A stretch of DNA of 64,000 nt from Flavimaribacter sp039888615 (lineage in GTDB: Bacteria > Pseudomonadota > Alphaproteobacteria > Rhizobiales > Rhizobiaceae). The stretch lies in NCBI GenBank assembly GCA_039888615.1, contig JBDQQS010000001.1; one strand, given 5' to 3'. Positions within the stretch are counted from its first letter, which is position 1. Every line of letters begins with the position of its first letter. Of this stretch, positions 53,929 through 62,642 are shown piece after piece. The notes below the pieces were generated by a model that searched no databases, was not told the origin of the DNA, and was given only the letters and a program-made list of their open reading frames with translations. The position numbers were made by a program, and so were the translations under genes.

Positions 53929-55539
53929 GTGAATTCCGTAGGTCAGTTCGATTACATCATCATCGGCGCAGGATCAGCAGGATGCGTACTTGCAAATCGG
54001 CTCTCCGAACAACCCGACCGAAAAGTACTGCTTCTCGAGGCTGGGGGGAATGACGACTACATCTGGGTAAAAATACCCGTCGGATACCTCTACTGCATCG
54101 GTAATCCGAGAACCGACTGGGGATTTCGCACCGTGGCTGAAAGAGGCCTCAACGGGCGCTCGATAGCCTATCCGCGCGGAAAGATTCTCGGCGGCTGTTC
54201 TTCCATAAACGGCATGATTTACATGCGTGGTCAGGCGTCTGACTATGATCGCTGGCGGCAACTTGGCAATGCTGGCTGGGGCTGGGACGACGTGCTGCCG
54301 TTCTTCCTGAAATCCGAAGACCACTATCTGGCTGAAGATGACAGCCTCCATGGCCGCGGAGGTGAGTTGCGCGTCGATAAACAGCGCCTCAGATGGGACG
54401 TGCTCGACAGTTTCCGAGATGCCTGCGAGCAGGCAGGGATCCCAAAAGTTGATGACTTCAACCGCGGCAACAACGAAGGTTGCAGCTACTTCCAGGTCAA
54501 TCAGAAAAATGGATTTCGATGGAATATGGCGCGAGGGTTTCTCAAGCCAGTCCGCGCGCGTCCGAATCTGGAAGTCGTCACGAAAGCCCAGGCGACGCGG
54601 CTTGTCATCCGTGACAAGCGGGTAACCGGTGTGGAGTTTTCCCGAGACGGACAAGACTTTGTTGCTGAGTGCCGCAATGAAGTCTTGCTGAGCGCAGGGG
54701 CTATCAATTCTCCGCAATTGATGATGCTATCCGGATTAGGACCGCCAAGCGGTCTCTCTAATTTTGGCATCGAATGCATCCATGCAAACGACGCAATCGG
54801 AAAAAATCTTCAGGATCACCTTCAACTCAGGACGATTTTCCGCATCAACAATGCAAAGACGCTCAATCAGCGCGCATCAAATTTGTTCGGCAAGATATCG
54901 ATCGCCATGGAGTATGCCCTGATGCGGTCCGGACCGATGTCCATGGCGCCCAGCCAGCTTGGCGCATTCGTCAAATCTGAACAATCACTCGAAACGCCCG
55001 ATCTTGAATATCATGTACAACCGCTTTCACTCGACAAGTTTGGTGATCCGTTGCACGATTTCCCGGCGATCACCGCTTCGGTCTGTAATCTGAGACCACA
55101 TAGCCGGGGACACGTCGGCCTGCGATCAGCCGATTGGCGCGACGCCCCAGTCATCGCCCCAAACTATCTCAGCACAGAGGCGGACAGGCAGACGGCCATT
55201 CGCGCAATCCGAATTACACGTAAAATTCTGCAGCAACCGGCAATGGTCAAATACAGACCGGACGAATATCTGCCGGGTTCAAACTGTCAGAGCGACGATG
55301 ACCTGATAGAAGCCGCGGGCGACATAGGCACCACAATATTTCACCCGGTCGGCACGCTCAAAATGGGAAATGACGATGCAGCAGTTGTCGATAATCGACT
55401 GAAAGTACGTGGAATTGACGGGCTGCGTGTCGTCGATGCCTCCGTCATGCCACTGATAACATCAGGCAACACAAACGCTCCTACCGTCATGATTGCCGAG
55501 AAGGCGAGTGATATGATCATTCAGGATAACAAGTCCTGA
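53929..55539 (+). CDS. GMC-family FAD-dependent oxidoreductase (choline dehydrogenase-like)
   Basis: A 536-residue flavoprotein that oxidises an alcohol. FAD site GAGSAG at 13-18, the LLLEAGG strand, signature PRGKILGGCSSINGMIYMRG, catalytic His472 (FHPVGTLKMG) and an Asn at about 514-516 in place of a second His, as in choline oxidase-like members. The start is GTG 53929 with a strong GGGAGGGGAG ribosome site. No betB or betI neighbours, so the substrate may be another alcohol. Confidence 0.92.
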   Translation: MNSVGQFDYIIIGAGSAGCVLANRLSEQPDRKVLLLEAGGNDDYIWVKIPVGYLYCIGNPRTDWGFRTVAERGLNGRSIAYPRGKILGGCSSINGMIYMRGQASDYDRWRQLGNAGWGWDDVLPFFLKSEDHYLAEDDSLHGRGGELRVDKQRLRWDVLDSFRDACEQAGIPKVDDFNRGNNEGCSYFQVNQKNGFRWNMARGFLKPVRARPNLEVVTKAQATRLVIRDKRVTGVEFSRDGQDFVAECRNEVLLSAGAINSPQLMMLSGLGPPSGLSNFGIECIHANDAIGKNLQDHLQLRTIFRINNAKTLNQRASNLFGKISIAMEYALMRSGPMSMAPSQLGAFVKSEQSLETPDLEYHVQPLSLDKFGDPLHDFPAITASVCNLRPHSRGHVGLRSADWRDAPVIAPNYLSTEADRQTAIRAIRITRKILQQPAMVKYRPDEYLPGSNCQSDDDLIEAAGDIGTTIFHPVGTLKMGNDDAAVVDNRLKVRGIDGLRVVDASVMPLITSGNTNAPTVMIAEKASDMIIQDNKS

Positions 55540-55625
55540 TCCAGGTCGATTTGTTGAATGTCGCATATGGTGTTTGACTCCTGCGCGCCGAGCACTATGT
55601 TCCTTCTTTGTTCTTACTGAGGGGT

Positions 55626-56198
55626 ATGGCATTGCAAGAAACACAATTTCAAGCTTGGACGACCAAAGCAGTCGAAAACAGAATTATTGAAGCGGCTGAA
55701 ACATTGATGCTTTGTCCACGTGCACACGGTCCGGCCGACATAAGCAATTCCATGCCGGCTACAATCCTCGACCAACATGCAACCTATGGCGAATCAAAGC
55801 TATGCTACAAGCGCAGGCCAACGCCTGGTGCATTGGACAGGATGGAGACGTGCTGGGAATGGATTAATGCTTTGCCCGACCAGGCTGAGCGGGAACTTCT
55901 CTACGAGTGGGCGAGGATCAAATGCGGCAAGGGATGCACCCTTGCAGTGCTGGCGAAACTTAAAGGCTACACGGAACGCGGCCTGCGCAGAAAAATTACT
56001 CAAATATGCGCAAAAATTTCCCAAAAACTAAACGCAGCGCAAGTCGCGAACATTGAAATGGCCAGCAAGCAATGGGTGGAAGACAGACCGTTCGCGCGCT
56101 CACAGGAACATAAGCACTTGAACCATTGGATGCAGGAAAACGCGAAGCCTGCAATCAACGCCGAATTGCCCAAGCGGCGATCCGTTCAGCGCATTTGA
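55626..56198 (+). CDS. Putative HTH-containing protein resembling DUF6362
   Basis: A 190-residue protein that I only tentatively recognise. The opening FQAWTTKAVENRIIEAAETLMLCPR and a central ALDRMETCWEWINAL followed by a helix-turn-helix-like ARIKCGKGCTLAVLAKLKGYTERGLRRKITQICAKI resemble DUF6362 proteins, often near phage packaging genes. No other phage gene is nearby. ATG 55626 has GAGGGG directly upstream, with short spacing; the frame extends to a TTG at 55608. Confidence 0.55.
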   Translation: MALQETQFQAWTTKAVENRIIEAAETLMLCPRAHGPADISNSMPATILDQHATYGESKLCYKRRPTPGALDRMETCWEWINALPDQAERELLYEWARIKCGKGCTLAVLAKLKGYTERGLRRKITQICAKISQKLNAAQVANIEMASKQWVEDRPFARSQEHKHLNHWMQENAKPAINAELPKRRSVQRI

Positions 56199-56213
56199 AG
56201 CAGCAGAATACGC

Positions 56214-57152
56214 TCAATCCTTGAGGAACGGGCGTACTTCATCGAGACGGGGAAGATCAGCGCCACGACGCGTGCAAGTTAAAGAGGCCGCGCGCGCGCA
56301 GATGTCGAGAATGCTGCAAAGCCGATCGTGATCGAGAGAATCCACCATTCGCGAGGGATTTCCGTCCTTGCCCAGAAGATACATAAGCATTGCCATAAAT
56401 GTGTCGCCGGCGCCGACGGTGTCGGCAATCTCGGTGATCGGAACCGCGACCCGATGAACGCCATTTTCAGTCAGTCCGATCACCTCACTCCCGCCATCGG
56501 TCACGACAACAAGGCGCGGTCCATCCCCCAGCCAGGACTGCGCAGTATCCAACGGATCTTTGTCCGGATAGAGCATCGACAGGTCTTCGGAGCTGACCTT
56601 CACCAGGTCTATCAAAGGCAACATTGCCGTTATCCGCGCCTCCCAGACAGACATGTCGGCGACGACAGTCGGACGAATATTTGGATCGAGAGATATGAAA
56701 CGGCTTTTTTCACGCTCAAGAAGGCTGAAGAGTGTTGAAGAAGTCGGAGGCGTCACGAGAGAATAGGATCCGAAATGAAGCCATTCGACATATGGGGGCA
56801 GGGGCGGCAGATCTTCAGGCGCAAGTGAACGATCGGCGGCGCCGTTCCCAAAGAACGCGTATGCAGGCGAACCTTGGGCATCCAGCCCAACAAAGCTCAA
56901 GGTTGTTGGCGCGTCCTTTCGCACGACGGCCCATTTGTCGATGCCTTCTTTCTCCATGGTTTCGGCGATGCGGTCGCCAAACAGGTCGCCAGAAACACCG
57001 GTAAACAATGACGCGCGCGCCTTCAGCCGGGCGAGCCCCATGGCGACGTTATAGGGAGAACCGCCAATACGCGCATCGTAAACGGCGTTCGCGCCTTCGG
57101 GCCGATCAGTTTGGAAGAAATCGAATAGTGCTTCGCCGCAAACCAGGTACAT
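56214..57152 (-). CDS. PfkB-family carbohydrate kinase (fructokinase-like)
   Basis: A 312-residue ribokinase-fold sugar kinase. The substrate-side motif GGSPYNVAMGLARL and the ATP-side DTVGAGDTF with catalytic Asp250 are intact. It starts 27 bp after the D-lyxose isomerase gene, so the pair probably isomerises and then phosphorylates a sugar: D-mannose to D-fructose to fructose-6-P, or D-lyxose to D-xylulose to xylulose-5-P. Sequence type favours fructokinase. Confidence 0.88.
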   Translation of the reverse strand: MYLVCGEALFDFFQTDRPEGANAVYDARIGGSPYNVAMGLARLKARASLFTGVSGDLFGDRIAETMEKEGIDKWAVVRKDAPTTLSFVGLDAQGSPAYAFFGNGAADRSLAPEDLPPLPPYVEWLHFGSYSLVTPPTSSTLFSLLEREKSRFISLDPNIRPTVVADMSVWEARITAMLPLIDLVKVSSEDLSMLYPDKDPLDTAQSWLGDGPRLVVVTDGGSEVIGLTENGVHRVAVPITEIADTVGAGDTFMAMLMYLLGKDGNPSRMVDSLDHDRLCSILDICARAASLTCTRRGADLPRLDEVRPFLKD

Positions 57153-57179
57153 TTTAGAAATCCGTCATTCGATAGAGAC

Positions 57180-57845
57180 TCAATAGTCGGAAACGAGCAG
57201 CCGCCACGGCTCCTCGTCCTCTTCTATCTCCGAGAAGCGTCCAATTTCCTCTTCGAACCAATTATCGTTGAGGTCGTCGTTGACCGTGGACACTTCGCCA
57301 ATCAGGCAATCGCCATGCTCAGCCCAGAAGGCATGCCAAACGCCCGGCACAAGTGTTACGCTCTCGCCAGGCATGAGCCGCAATTTGTCTCCTGCGGGTA
57401 TCGATCGCACCATGCCGTCGACGGCGACGTCCACGCCCCTTTCACGATCGATGGAACCGTCATCGTGCGAGCCGTACAACTCCAATATAAGATCGCCGCC
57501 TGAGCGATTAATGATATCTTCCACTTTCGAGTAGTGGGTATGCATAGGGCAAATCTGGCTATCGCGCGATATCATGATCTTCTCAGCGTAAAGCATGCCG
57601 GATCTTTTCGCTAAATCCTCGATGTTGCCGTTCCTGATCGTAAAGAGAAAAAGACCATATTCGGAGAACCGTTCTTCTCCGTAATCGGTGACGTCCCATC
57701 CAAGCCTGTTATGAAACAGCGCCGTATCGGCAAGAGCCCGCATCTCATCCGGTGCGAACGAGGCAAAGCGCGGCAACATAAAACCGTGGTCTCGTATGAA
57801 CGCGTCGCCTTCGCGAAGAATAGTGTTGATTTCTGACCGTTTCAT
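57180..57845 (-). CDS. D-lyxose isomerase (D-lyxose/D-mannose ketol-isomerase)
   Basis: A 221-residue cupin-type sugar isomerase. Metal ligands appear as His102, His104 and Glu109 (MHTHYSKVEDIINRSGGDL) and His171 (PGVWHAFW). This enzyme family converts D-lyxose to D-xylulose and also D-mannose to D-fructose. ATG 57845 gives the conserved MKRSEINTIL start. First gene of the two-gene sugar unit. No transporter is linked. Confidence 0.88.
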   Translation of the reverse strand: MKRSEINTILREGDAFIRDHGFMLPRFASFAPDEMRALADTALFHNRLGWDVTDYGEERFSEYGLFLFTIRNGNIEDLAKRSGMLYAEKIMISRDSQICPMHTHYSKVEDIINRSGGDLILELYGSHDDGSIDRERGVDVAVDGMVRSIPAGDKLRLMPGESVTLVPGVWHAFWAEHGDCLIGEVSTVNDDLNDNWFEEEIGRFSEIEEDEEPWRLLVSDY

Positions 57846-57979
57846 CACGGTCCATCTATAATTTCGTACTCGGCGTGGCAATGCCTGAACGGGAATTTGG
57901 GTTCTTGATACACGCTGTGCTTATGAGTTTGCGCCTGAGCATGCTCAAGTGATTGAAAATCAACTCAAAGGATATCAAT

Positions 57980-58453
57980 ATGATATTCATGGCGCTCATG
58001 AAGACGATCGGGATTGGAGACCTTGCCGGACGCACTGGTGTCAGTGTTTCAGCGATCCGCTTTTATGAAACCGCCGGTCTACTGACCTCGGAAAGAAACG
58101 CCGCAGGGCAAAGGCGGTTCGTCCGGTCGGATATAAGACGTTTGGCCTTTGTTCAAATCGCGCAACAACTTGGATTTACGATCGAGCAAATCCGCAAACA
58201 ACTTGCGGCATTGCCTGCGAAAAGGACGCCTAACAAGAAAGACTGGAGCAAGATAAGCCGCAATTTCAGGAAAGAGCTGGATGACCGTATCGAACGCATG
58301 GTACGGCTTCGGGACAATCTTGACGGGTGCATCGGTTGTGGCTGTCTTTCTTTGCGGGCATGCGCTTTGTTAAACCCGGATGACAAGGCAGGAAAGGTGG
58401 GCGCAGGACCGCGTTATCTGCTTGGCGACTTATCGGAATGCGAGGAGACTTGA
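57980..58453 (+). CDS. soxR: Redox-sensing MerR-family regulator SoxR
   Basis: A 157-residue MerR protein. The HTH (GDLAGRTGVSVSAIRFYETAGLL), dimer helix, and the [2Fe-2S] cysteines Cys117, Cys120, Cys122 and Cys128 (C-x2-C-x-C-x5-C) identify SoxR. It is activated by redox-cycling agents. ATG 57980 has AAAGGA 7 nt upstream. Its last 16 bases overlap the VanX-like gene, which is unusual for soxR. Confidence 0.92.
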   Translation: MIFMALMKTIGIGDLAGRTGVSVSAIRFYETAGLLTSERNAAGQRRFVRSDIRRLAFVQIAQQLGFTIEQIRKQLAALPAKRTPNKKDWSKISRNFRKELDDRIERMVRLRDNLDGCIGCGCLSLRACALLNPDDKAGKVGAGPRYLLGDLSECEET

Positions 58454-59256
58454 GAATTAGCCGGCTCGATGATCCGTATTCTGTTCCTGTCCCTTCGATG
58501 TCTCGTTGCGGCGACGCCGGCGGCTATTCCGACATACCGATAAACAGCGCGGATCCTCGCTACGCCGAACCACTGGTTTGCGTGACGGGTTCCGGCATCG
58601 CAGGCAAGTCCTACTATCATCAGGATGATGGCGAAAATCCCCCGTATGGTTACAGGGTTCCTGGCAGCCTTCCCGATATATGGTGCAGAGCGAGCGTTCT
58701 GCAGTCGCTGCGCCATGCCAATACCTGTCTAAAGCCCTATGATGCGGAGGTTTTTGTCTGGGACGCCTATCGTACGGTCGAGGCGCAAAAGGCGTTGTGG
58801 CGTCATGTCGAGTTTGATGTTCGAGAGCGACATCCCGAAATGAACGACGCTGCAATTTTCCATGAAGTCATCAAATATGTTTCCAATCCGCATCGGTTCC
58901 AAAAGGATGATCCTAAGACTTGGCCGGTCCATGCAACGGGCGGAGCGGTGGACCTGACATTGCGTTCACTTGCCACTGGCGAACTTCTGGATATGGGTTC
59001 AGGCTTTGATGAGATTTGCGATTATACGCCCACAGCTGCTTTCGAATTCCTGCTAACCGACGGGAAATGCAATGCCGATCACCCACCGTTGCGCAATAGA
59101 CGATTGCTGCATTGGGCGATGACGAACTCAGGTTTTGCGAACTATCCTCAGGAGTTCTGGCATTACGACCGTGGAACTCAACTCTACGTGGTCAACAGCG
59201 TTGGGGCCGACGAAGTAGCATGGTACGGATATTGCGATCCGACCGGTACGGAATGA
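58438..59256 (+). CDS. VanX-like D-alanyl-D-alanine dipeptidase (M15D)
   Basis: A 272-residue zinc dipeptidase. The active-site set is present: Arg112 (DAYRT), zinc ligands His165 and Asp172 (HATGGAVDL), catalytic Glu239 and His242 (EFWHYD). Such enzymes release D-alanine from D-Ala-D-Ala, in cell-wall salvage or vancomycin resistance. No vanH/vanA genes are near. No signal peptide, so it acts in the cytoplasm. It starts inside soxR. Confidence 0.86.
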   Translation: MRGDLRISRLDDPYSVPVPSMSRCGDAGGYSDIPINSADPRYAEPLVCVTGSGIAGKSYYHQDDGENPPYGYRVPGSLPDIWCRASVLQSLRHANTCLKPYDAEVFVWDAYRTVEAQKALWRHVEFDVRERHPEMNDAAIFHEVIKYVSNPHRFQKDDPKTWPVHATGGAVDLTLRSLATGELLDMGSGFDEICDYTPTAAFEFLLTDGKCNADHPPLRNRRLLHWAMTNSGFANYPQEFWHYDRGTQLYVVNSVGADEVAWYGYCDPTGTE

Positions 59257-59306
59257 ATGCAATCTGGCAGCGTTAGAGTACAATCAGCAGACGAGGATTA
59301 TCATCG

Positions 59307-59861
59307 ATGGAATTGATCGGCATCATCATCTTATTGGCGATCGCCGCCTATGCGGCACACACCTACAATGCCCTTGTCAGAGCCCGGCAGATGTCGCGAG
59401 AAGCCTGGAGCGGAATAGACGTGCAATTGAAGCGACGCGCCGACCTCATTCCCAATCTGATTGAGACGGTCAAAGGCTACGCGGCTCATGAGGCCCAAAC
59501 ATTCAGTGATGTGACTGAAATGCGCAGCCGGGCGGCAAATGTCGATCAAAATGACGTCAAAGGCCGAGCCGCTGCAGAAGGTATGTTGAGCCAGGCTCTC
59601 GGACGTCTTTTTGCCGTCGCTTAAGCCTATCCCGACCTTAAAGCCAATCAGAATTTTATAGAATTGCAGTCTTCGCTCGATAAAATCGAGCATGACATCC
59701 AGATGGCTCGTCGATACTACAACGGGGCCGCTCGGGAGCTGAATGTGAAAGTCGAATCCTTTCCCTCCAATATTGTAGCAAATACGTTCAAGTTCGATCA
59801 GGCAGACTATTTCGAAATTACCGACGATTCCGATCGGGCTACGCCAAAAGTGTCGTTTTGA
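59307..59861 (+). pseudogene. lemA: lemA interrupted by a stop codon
   Basis: The frame reads as a normal LemA protein (N-terminal membrane helix, then YNALVRARQMSREAWSGIDVQLKRRADLIPNLIETVKGYA) up to TAA at 59622-59624, then continues in the same frame as AYPDLKANQNFIELQ to a natural stop at 59861. Intact relatives have Glu at the stop position (VAEAYPDLKAN), so a single GAA or GAG to TAA change explains it. The full length would be the usual 184 residues. The remaining sequence is well conserved, so the mutation looks recent. Confidence 0.85.
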
Positions 59862-59898
59862 TTATTCTTGAAAAGCTTCCAATACTGGGGGAGGCATA

Positions 59899-61106
59899 AT
59901 GGTTCGCTCCGCCTGCCTATCCGTTCTCTTTGGCTTGATCGTCCTTGCCAGCTCATTGAGCCGCGCGCTGGCCGATGAGTACATCCGGTCCTTTAAGAGT
60001 GACATTGCAATCGCCAGGGACGGTGAACTGACTGTCACCGAAACAATAAGCGTCAATGCGGAAGGCCAACGAATTCGCAGAGGAATTTATCGTGATTTTC
60101 CATTGCTGCAAAGAGACGCTGACGGGAAGGAACGAGAAGTCGGATTCGAAGTGGTGTCGGTAAAGCGCGACGGTGAAACAGAGCCATACAAAACCCAACG
60201 CGGTTCGCGCGCCATCCGAATTTACATCGGCGATGAAGATGTTTTTCTGGATCGTGGAGAATATACTTACGAGTTGATCTACAGTACTGACCGTCAAATA
60301 CGCTTCTTCGATGATCAAGATGAATTGTATTGAAATGTAACCGGGAATTTCTGGGAGTTCCCGATACTGCAAGCTGAAGCGCTGGTAAAATTGCCCGATG
60401 GCGGCATTGTCGATCAAGTCGCCTACTACACAGGACCCTACGGGTCCAAAGGCAAGAACGCCGAGGCGGAGATCACAGAGGGCCGAAACGCCGTCTATTT
60501 CAACACAACAGATAAACTCGAGCCGCGTGAAGGCCTGACCATCGTCGTCGGGTTCCAGAAAGGCGTTGTGCTACCGCCAAGCGAGGCTCAAAGACGATCC
60601 TGGTACTGGCGCGATCACCGTGGCGATATCATTTCCATCGTGGTCTTGTTGCGTTGAACGTTTTGTTCTTTTTCCTTATCGGCGCGCCGACTGCGTTGGG
60701 ACGAAAACTAATGGATGAACTAGAAGGTCTTAAAACCTATCTCAGCCTCGCAGAAAAGGATCGAATGAACCTGACGGGCGGACCACAAATGTCTGTCGGT
60801 CACTATGAAACCTTGCTTCCCTATGCTGTCGCACTGGGTTTGGAGAAGCCTTGGACAAAAGCCTTTGAAATCTGGTTGACAACTGCAGCAGCGGCTACTG
60901 TGGCTGCCACATGGTCTCCCGGCTGGTATCATGGAGGTTCATTTGACAGTCATCACATCAGCGATTCAATGAACAGCATATCGTCCGGGATCGAAAGCAG
61001 CCTGACATCTGCAATGCCTGCTCCAGAGTCATCATCGTCCGGATTTTCCGGCGGCGGAGGCTCTTCAGGCGGCGGGGGAGGCGGTGGAGGCGGAGGAGGG
61101 TGGTAG
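59899..61106 (+). pseudogene. DUF2207 membrane protein gene with stop, internal deletion and frameshift
   Basis: The N-terminus (signal peptide, then the DUF2207 domain) is open to TGA at 60331-60333, where relatives have Trp (ELYWNVTGNFWEFP). It continues in frame to a second stop near 60657, in the first membrane helix (GDIISIVVLL). Another frame then picks up the C-terminal domain (GRKLMDELEGLKTYLSLAEKDRMNL) and the glycine-rich tail ending GGGGGGW at 61106. Roughly 230-270 residues between the helices are missing. Total length is not a multiple of three. The neighbouring lemA is also broken. Confidence 0.85.
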
Positions 61107-61448
61107 ACCTACTCTTCAAACTTCTTGCTGGCTGCAAGTTTCTGCATGCGCCTCAAACGCATTCTTCGCACAACAGGTGAATTACTCCGGCAGATTCTGC
61201 CAAGTTGGCGATGACCAATGACGATGTTACGGCGCCGACCAGAAGCGGGTGTTGAACGAGTGTTTGGTTTTTTCATTTATCGACCGATTTTCACCAGCAA
61301 TCATCGCTTGACAGAGTAATACCAAATAGTTTCGCGACGTAACAATCTGTGAATCTTATAGTCATACTGCATTACACTTGCAACAGTTGTACTGTCAGAC
61401 GACCACAACGGACTTCATACTCAAAATCGTTTGCTGCACACCGCATTT
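61107..61448. other. Gene-free stretch after the decayed locus
   Basis: About 340 bases with no credible gene, terminator or strong dyad. It may be remnant sequence from the same decay. The aldo/keto reductase gene ends at its right edge on the minus strand. Confidence 0.45.
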
Positions 61449-62432
61449 TCAACAATACTGCTCGATGCCAAACAATTGCTTGTCCGTGTAGCGGAAACCG
61501 TGAGCAAAGCCTGCCGGAAGCAATTTTTCGATTGTATGCAACTGTTCGTCAGTGAGCTTGAGGTCACCGGCAAGCGCGTTCTGTTCCAGATGTTTTGCAG
61601 TGCGCGTCCCGGGAATGGCTATGATATGTTCGCCTTGCCTAAGCACCCATTCAAGCGCCATCGATGCGGGGTGCGCGCCCTGATCTTTGGCATATTCAAT
61701 GAACGTCTGAACAGCTTTGCGATTGTAGCTGAAATTCGGTTCGGTGAACCGAGGGTTTTGGCGGCGAAAGTCGCGTTCTGTGAAAGCGGCAGGATCAGGG
61801 GTCTCGTCGGCAAACATGCCGCGTGCAAGCGGAGAAAATGCGACAAAGGCTGCGCCAAGCTCTGCACAAGCCTGAATTAATCCAAGTTCCGGAATGCGTG
61901 TCCATAGGGAATATTCGCTTTGAACCGCCCGAACAGGATGTATCTGTGCTGCGCGGCGCAACGAAGACGGTGCAATCTCTGAAAAACCGATGCCTCCGAT
62001 TTTACCTTCAGCAACGAAATCCGCCATAAATCCGGTCACATCCTCTATCGGAATGGTTTGATCTCGACGATGGACGTAGAACAAGTCGACGTGTTCGACT
62101 CCGAGACGGCGCAGCGATTCCTCAAGGGTAGTGCGCATATGGTCTTTTGAGTTGTTGAAGCTCCTTGGAGGCCCGGCGACAATTCCAGTTTTCGTCGCTA
62201 TCGAGAAGCGATGCGGGTGCAACTTTAGGAAGCTGCCGATCACACTTTCGGAGAGGCCAGCTCCATAGACGTTCGAGGTGTCGAGATGCGTGACCCCCAA
62301 TTCAGCCGCTCTGGCAAGAGTGCGGTGTGATTCAGCTTCATCTGTCGCGCCGTAAAAGCCGGCAAAGCTCATGCAGCCGAGCCCAACAGCGCCTACCAGA
62401 GGTCCATCCTTCCCAAGCATTCTCTTGTTCAT
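61449..62432 (-). CDS. Aldo/keto reductase
   Basis: A 327-residue NADPH-dependent TIM-barrel reductase. The catalytic tetrad is Asp51, Tyr56 (LDTSNVYG), Lys81 (ATKTG) and His121 (FYVHRRD). It resembles the AKR11/13-type general reductases for aldehydes. I chose ATG 62432 because GGAG lies 6 nt upstream. Divergent from the MFS transporter gene over about 210 bp. Confidence 0.92.
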   Translation of the reverse strand: MNKRMLGKDGPLVGAVGLGCMSFAGFYGATDEAESHRTLARAAELGVTHLDTSNVYGAGLSESVIGSFLKLHPHRFSIATKTGIVAGPPRSFNNSKDHMRTTLEESLRRLGVEHVDLFYVHRRDQTIPIEDVTGFMADFVAEGKIGGIGFSEIAPSSLRRAAQIHPVRAVQSEYSLWTRIPELGLIQACAELGAAFVAFSPLARGMFADETPDPAAFTERDFRRQNPRFTEPNFSYNRKAVQTFIEYAKDQGAHPASMALEWVLRQGEHIIAIPGTRTAKHLEQNALAGDLKLTDEQLHTIEKLLPAGFAHGFRYTDKQLFGIEQYC

Positions 62433-62642
62433 AGACATCTCCGATGTGATTGATTTCAAACTGACTGGCGCGGAAAAAGCCGGCTAATTGGTATCGTAAT
62501 ATTATATCATCTGATGTGAAACAGTATTGCGCCATTATTGACGTCTCGGTTTAAAAACAAATGAATGAACATCCTTGACCTCAAGTTAAGTTGAGCTCGT
62601 AAAGTCACGCTCATTTCCGAATCTGTGGTTGGTGGCGACTGG

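Noticed and set aside
55626..56198. Prophage remnant
   Set aside because: One DUF6362-like gene alone; no integrase, capsid, terminase or attachment repeats around it.
58438..59256. Vancomycin resistance cluster
   Set aside because: The VanX-like gene has no vanH, vanA or vanRS neighbours; a cell-wall salvage role is more likely.
59307..60657. Stop-codon reassignment or programmed readthrough in lemA and DUF2207
   Set aside because: The two stops are different (TAA, TGA), they replace different residues, and a deletion plus frameshift also exists; decay is simpler.
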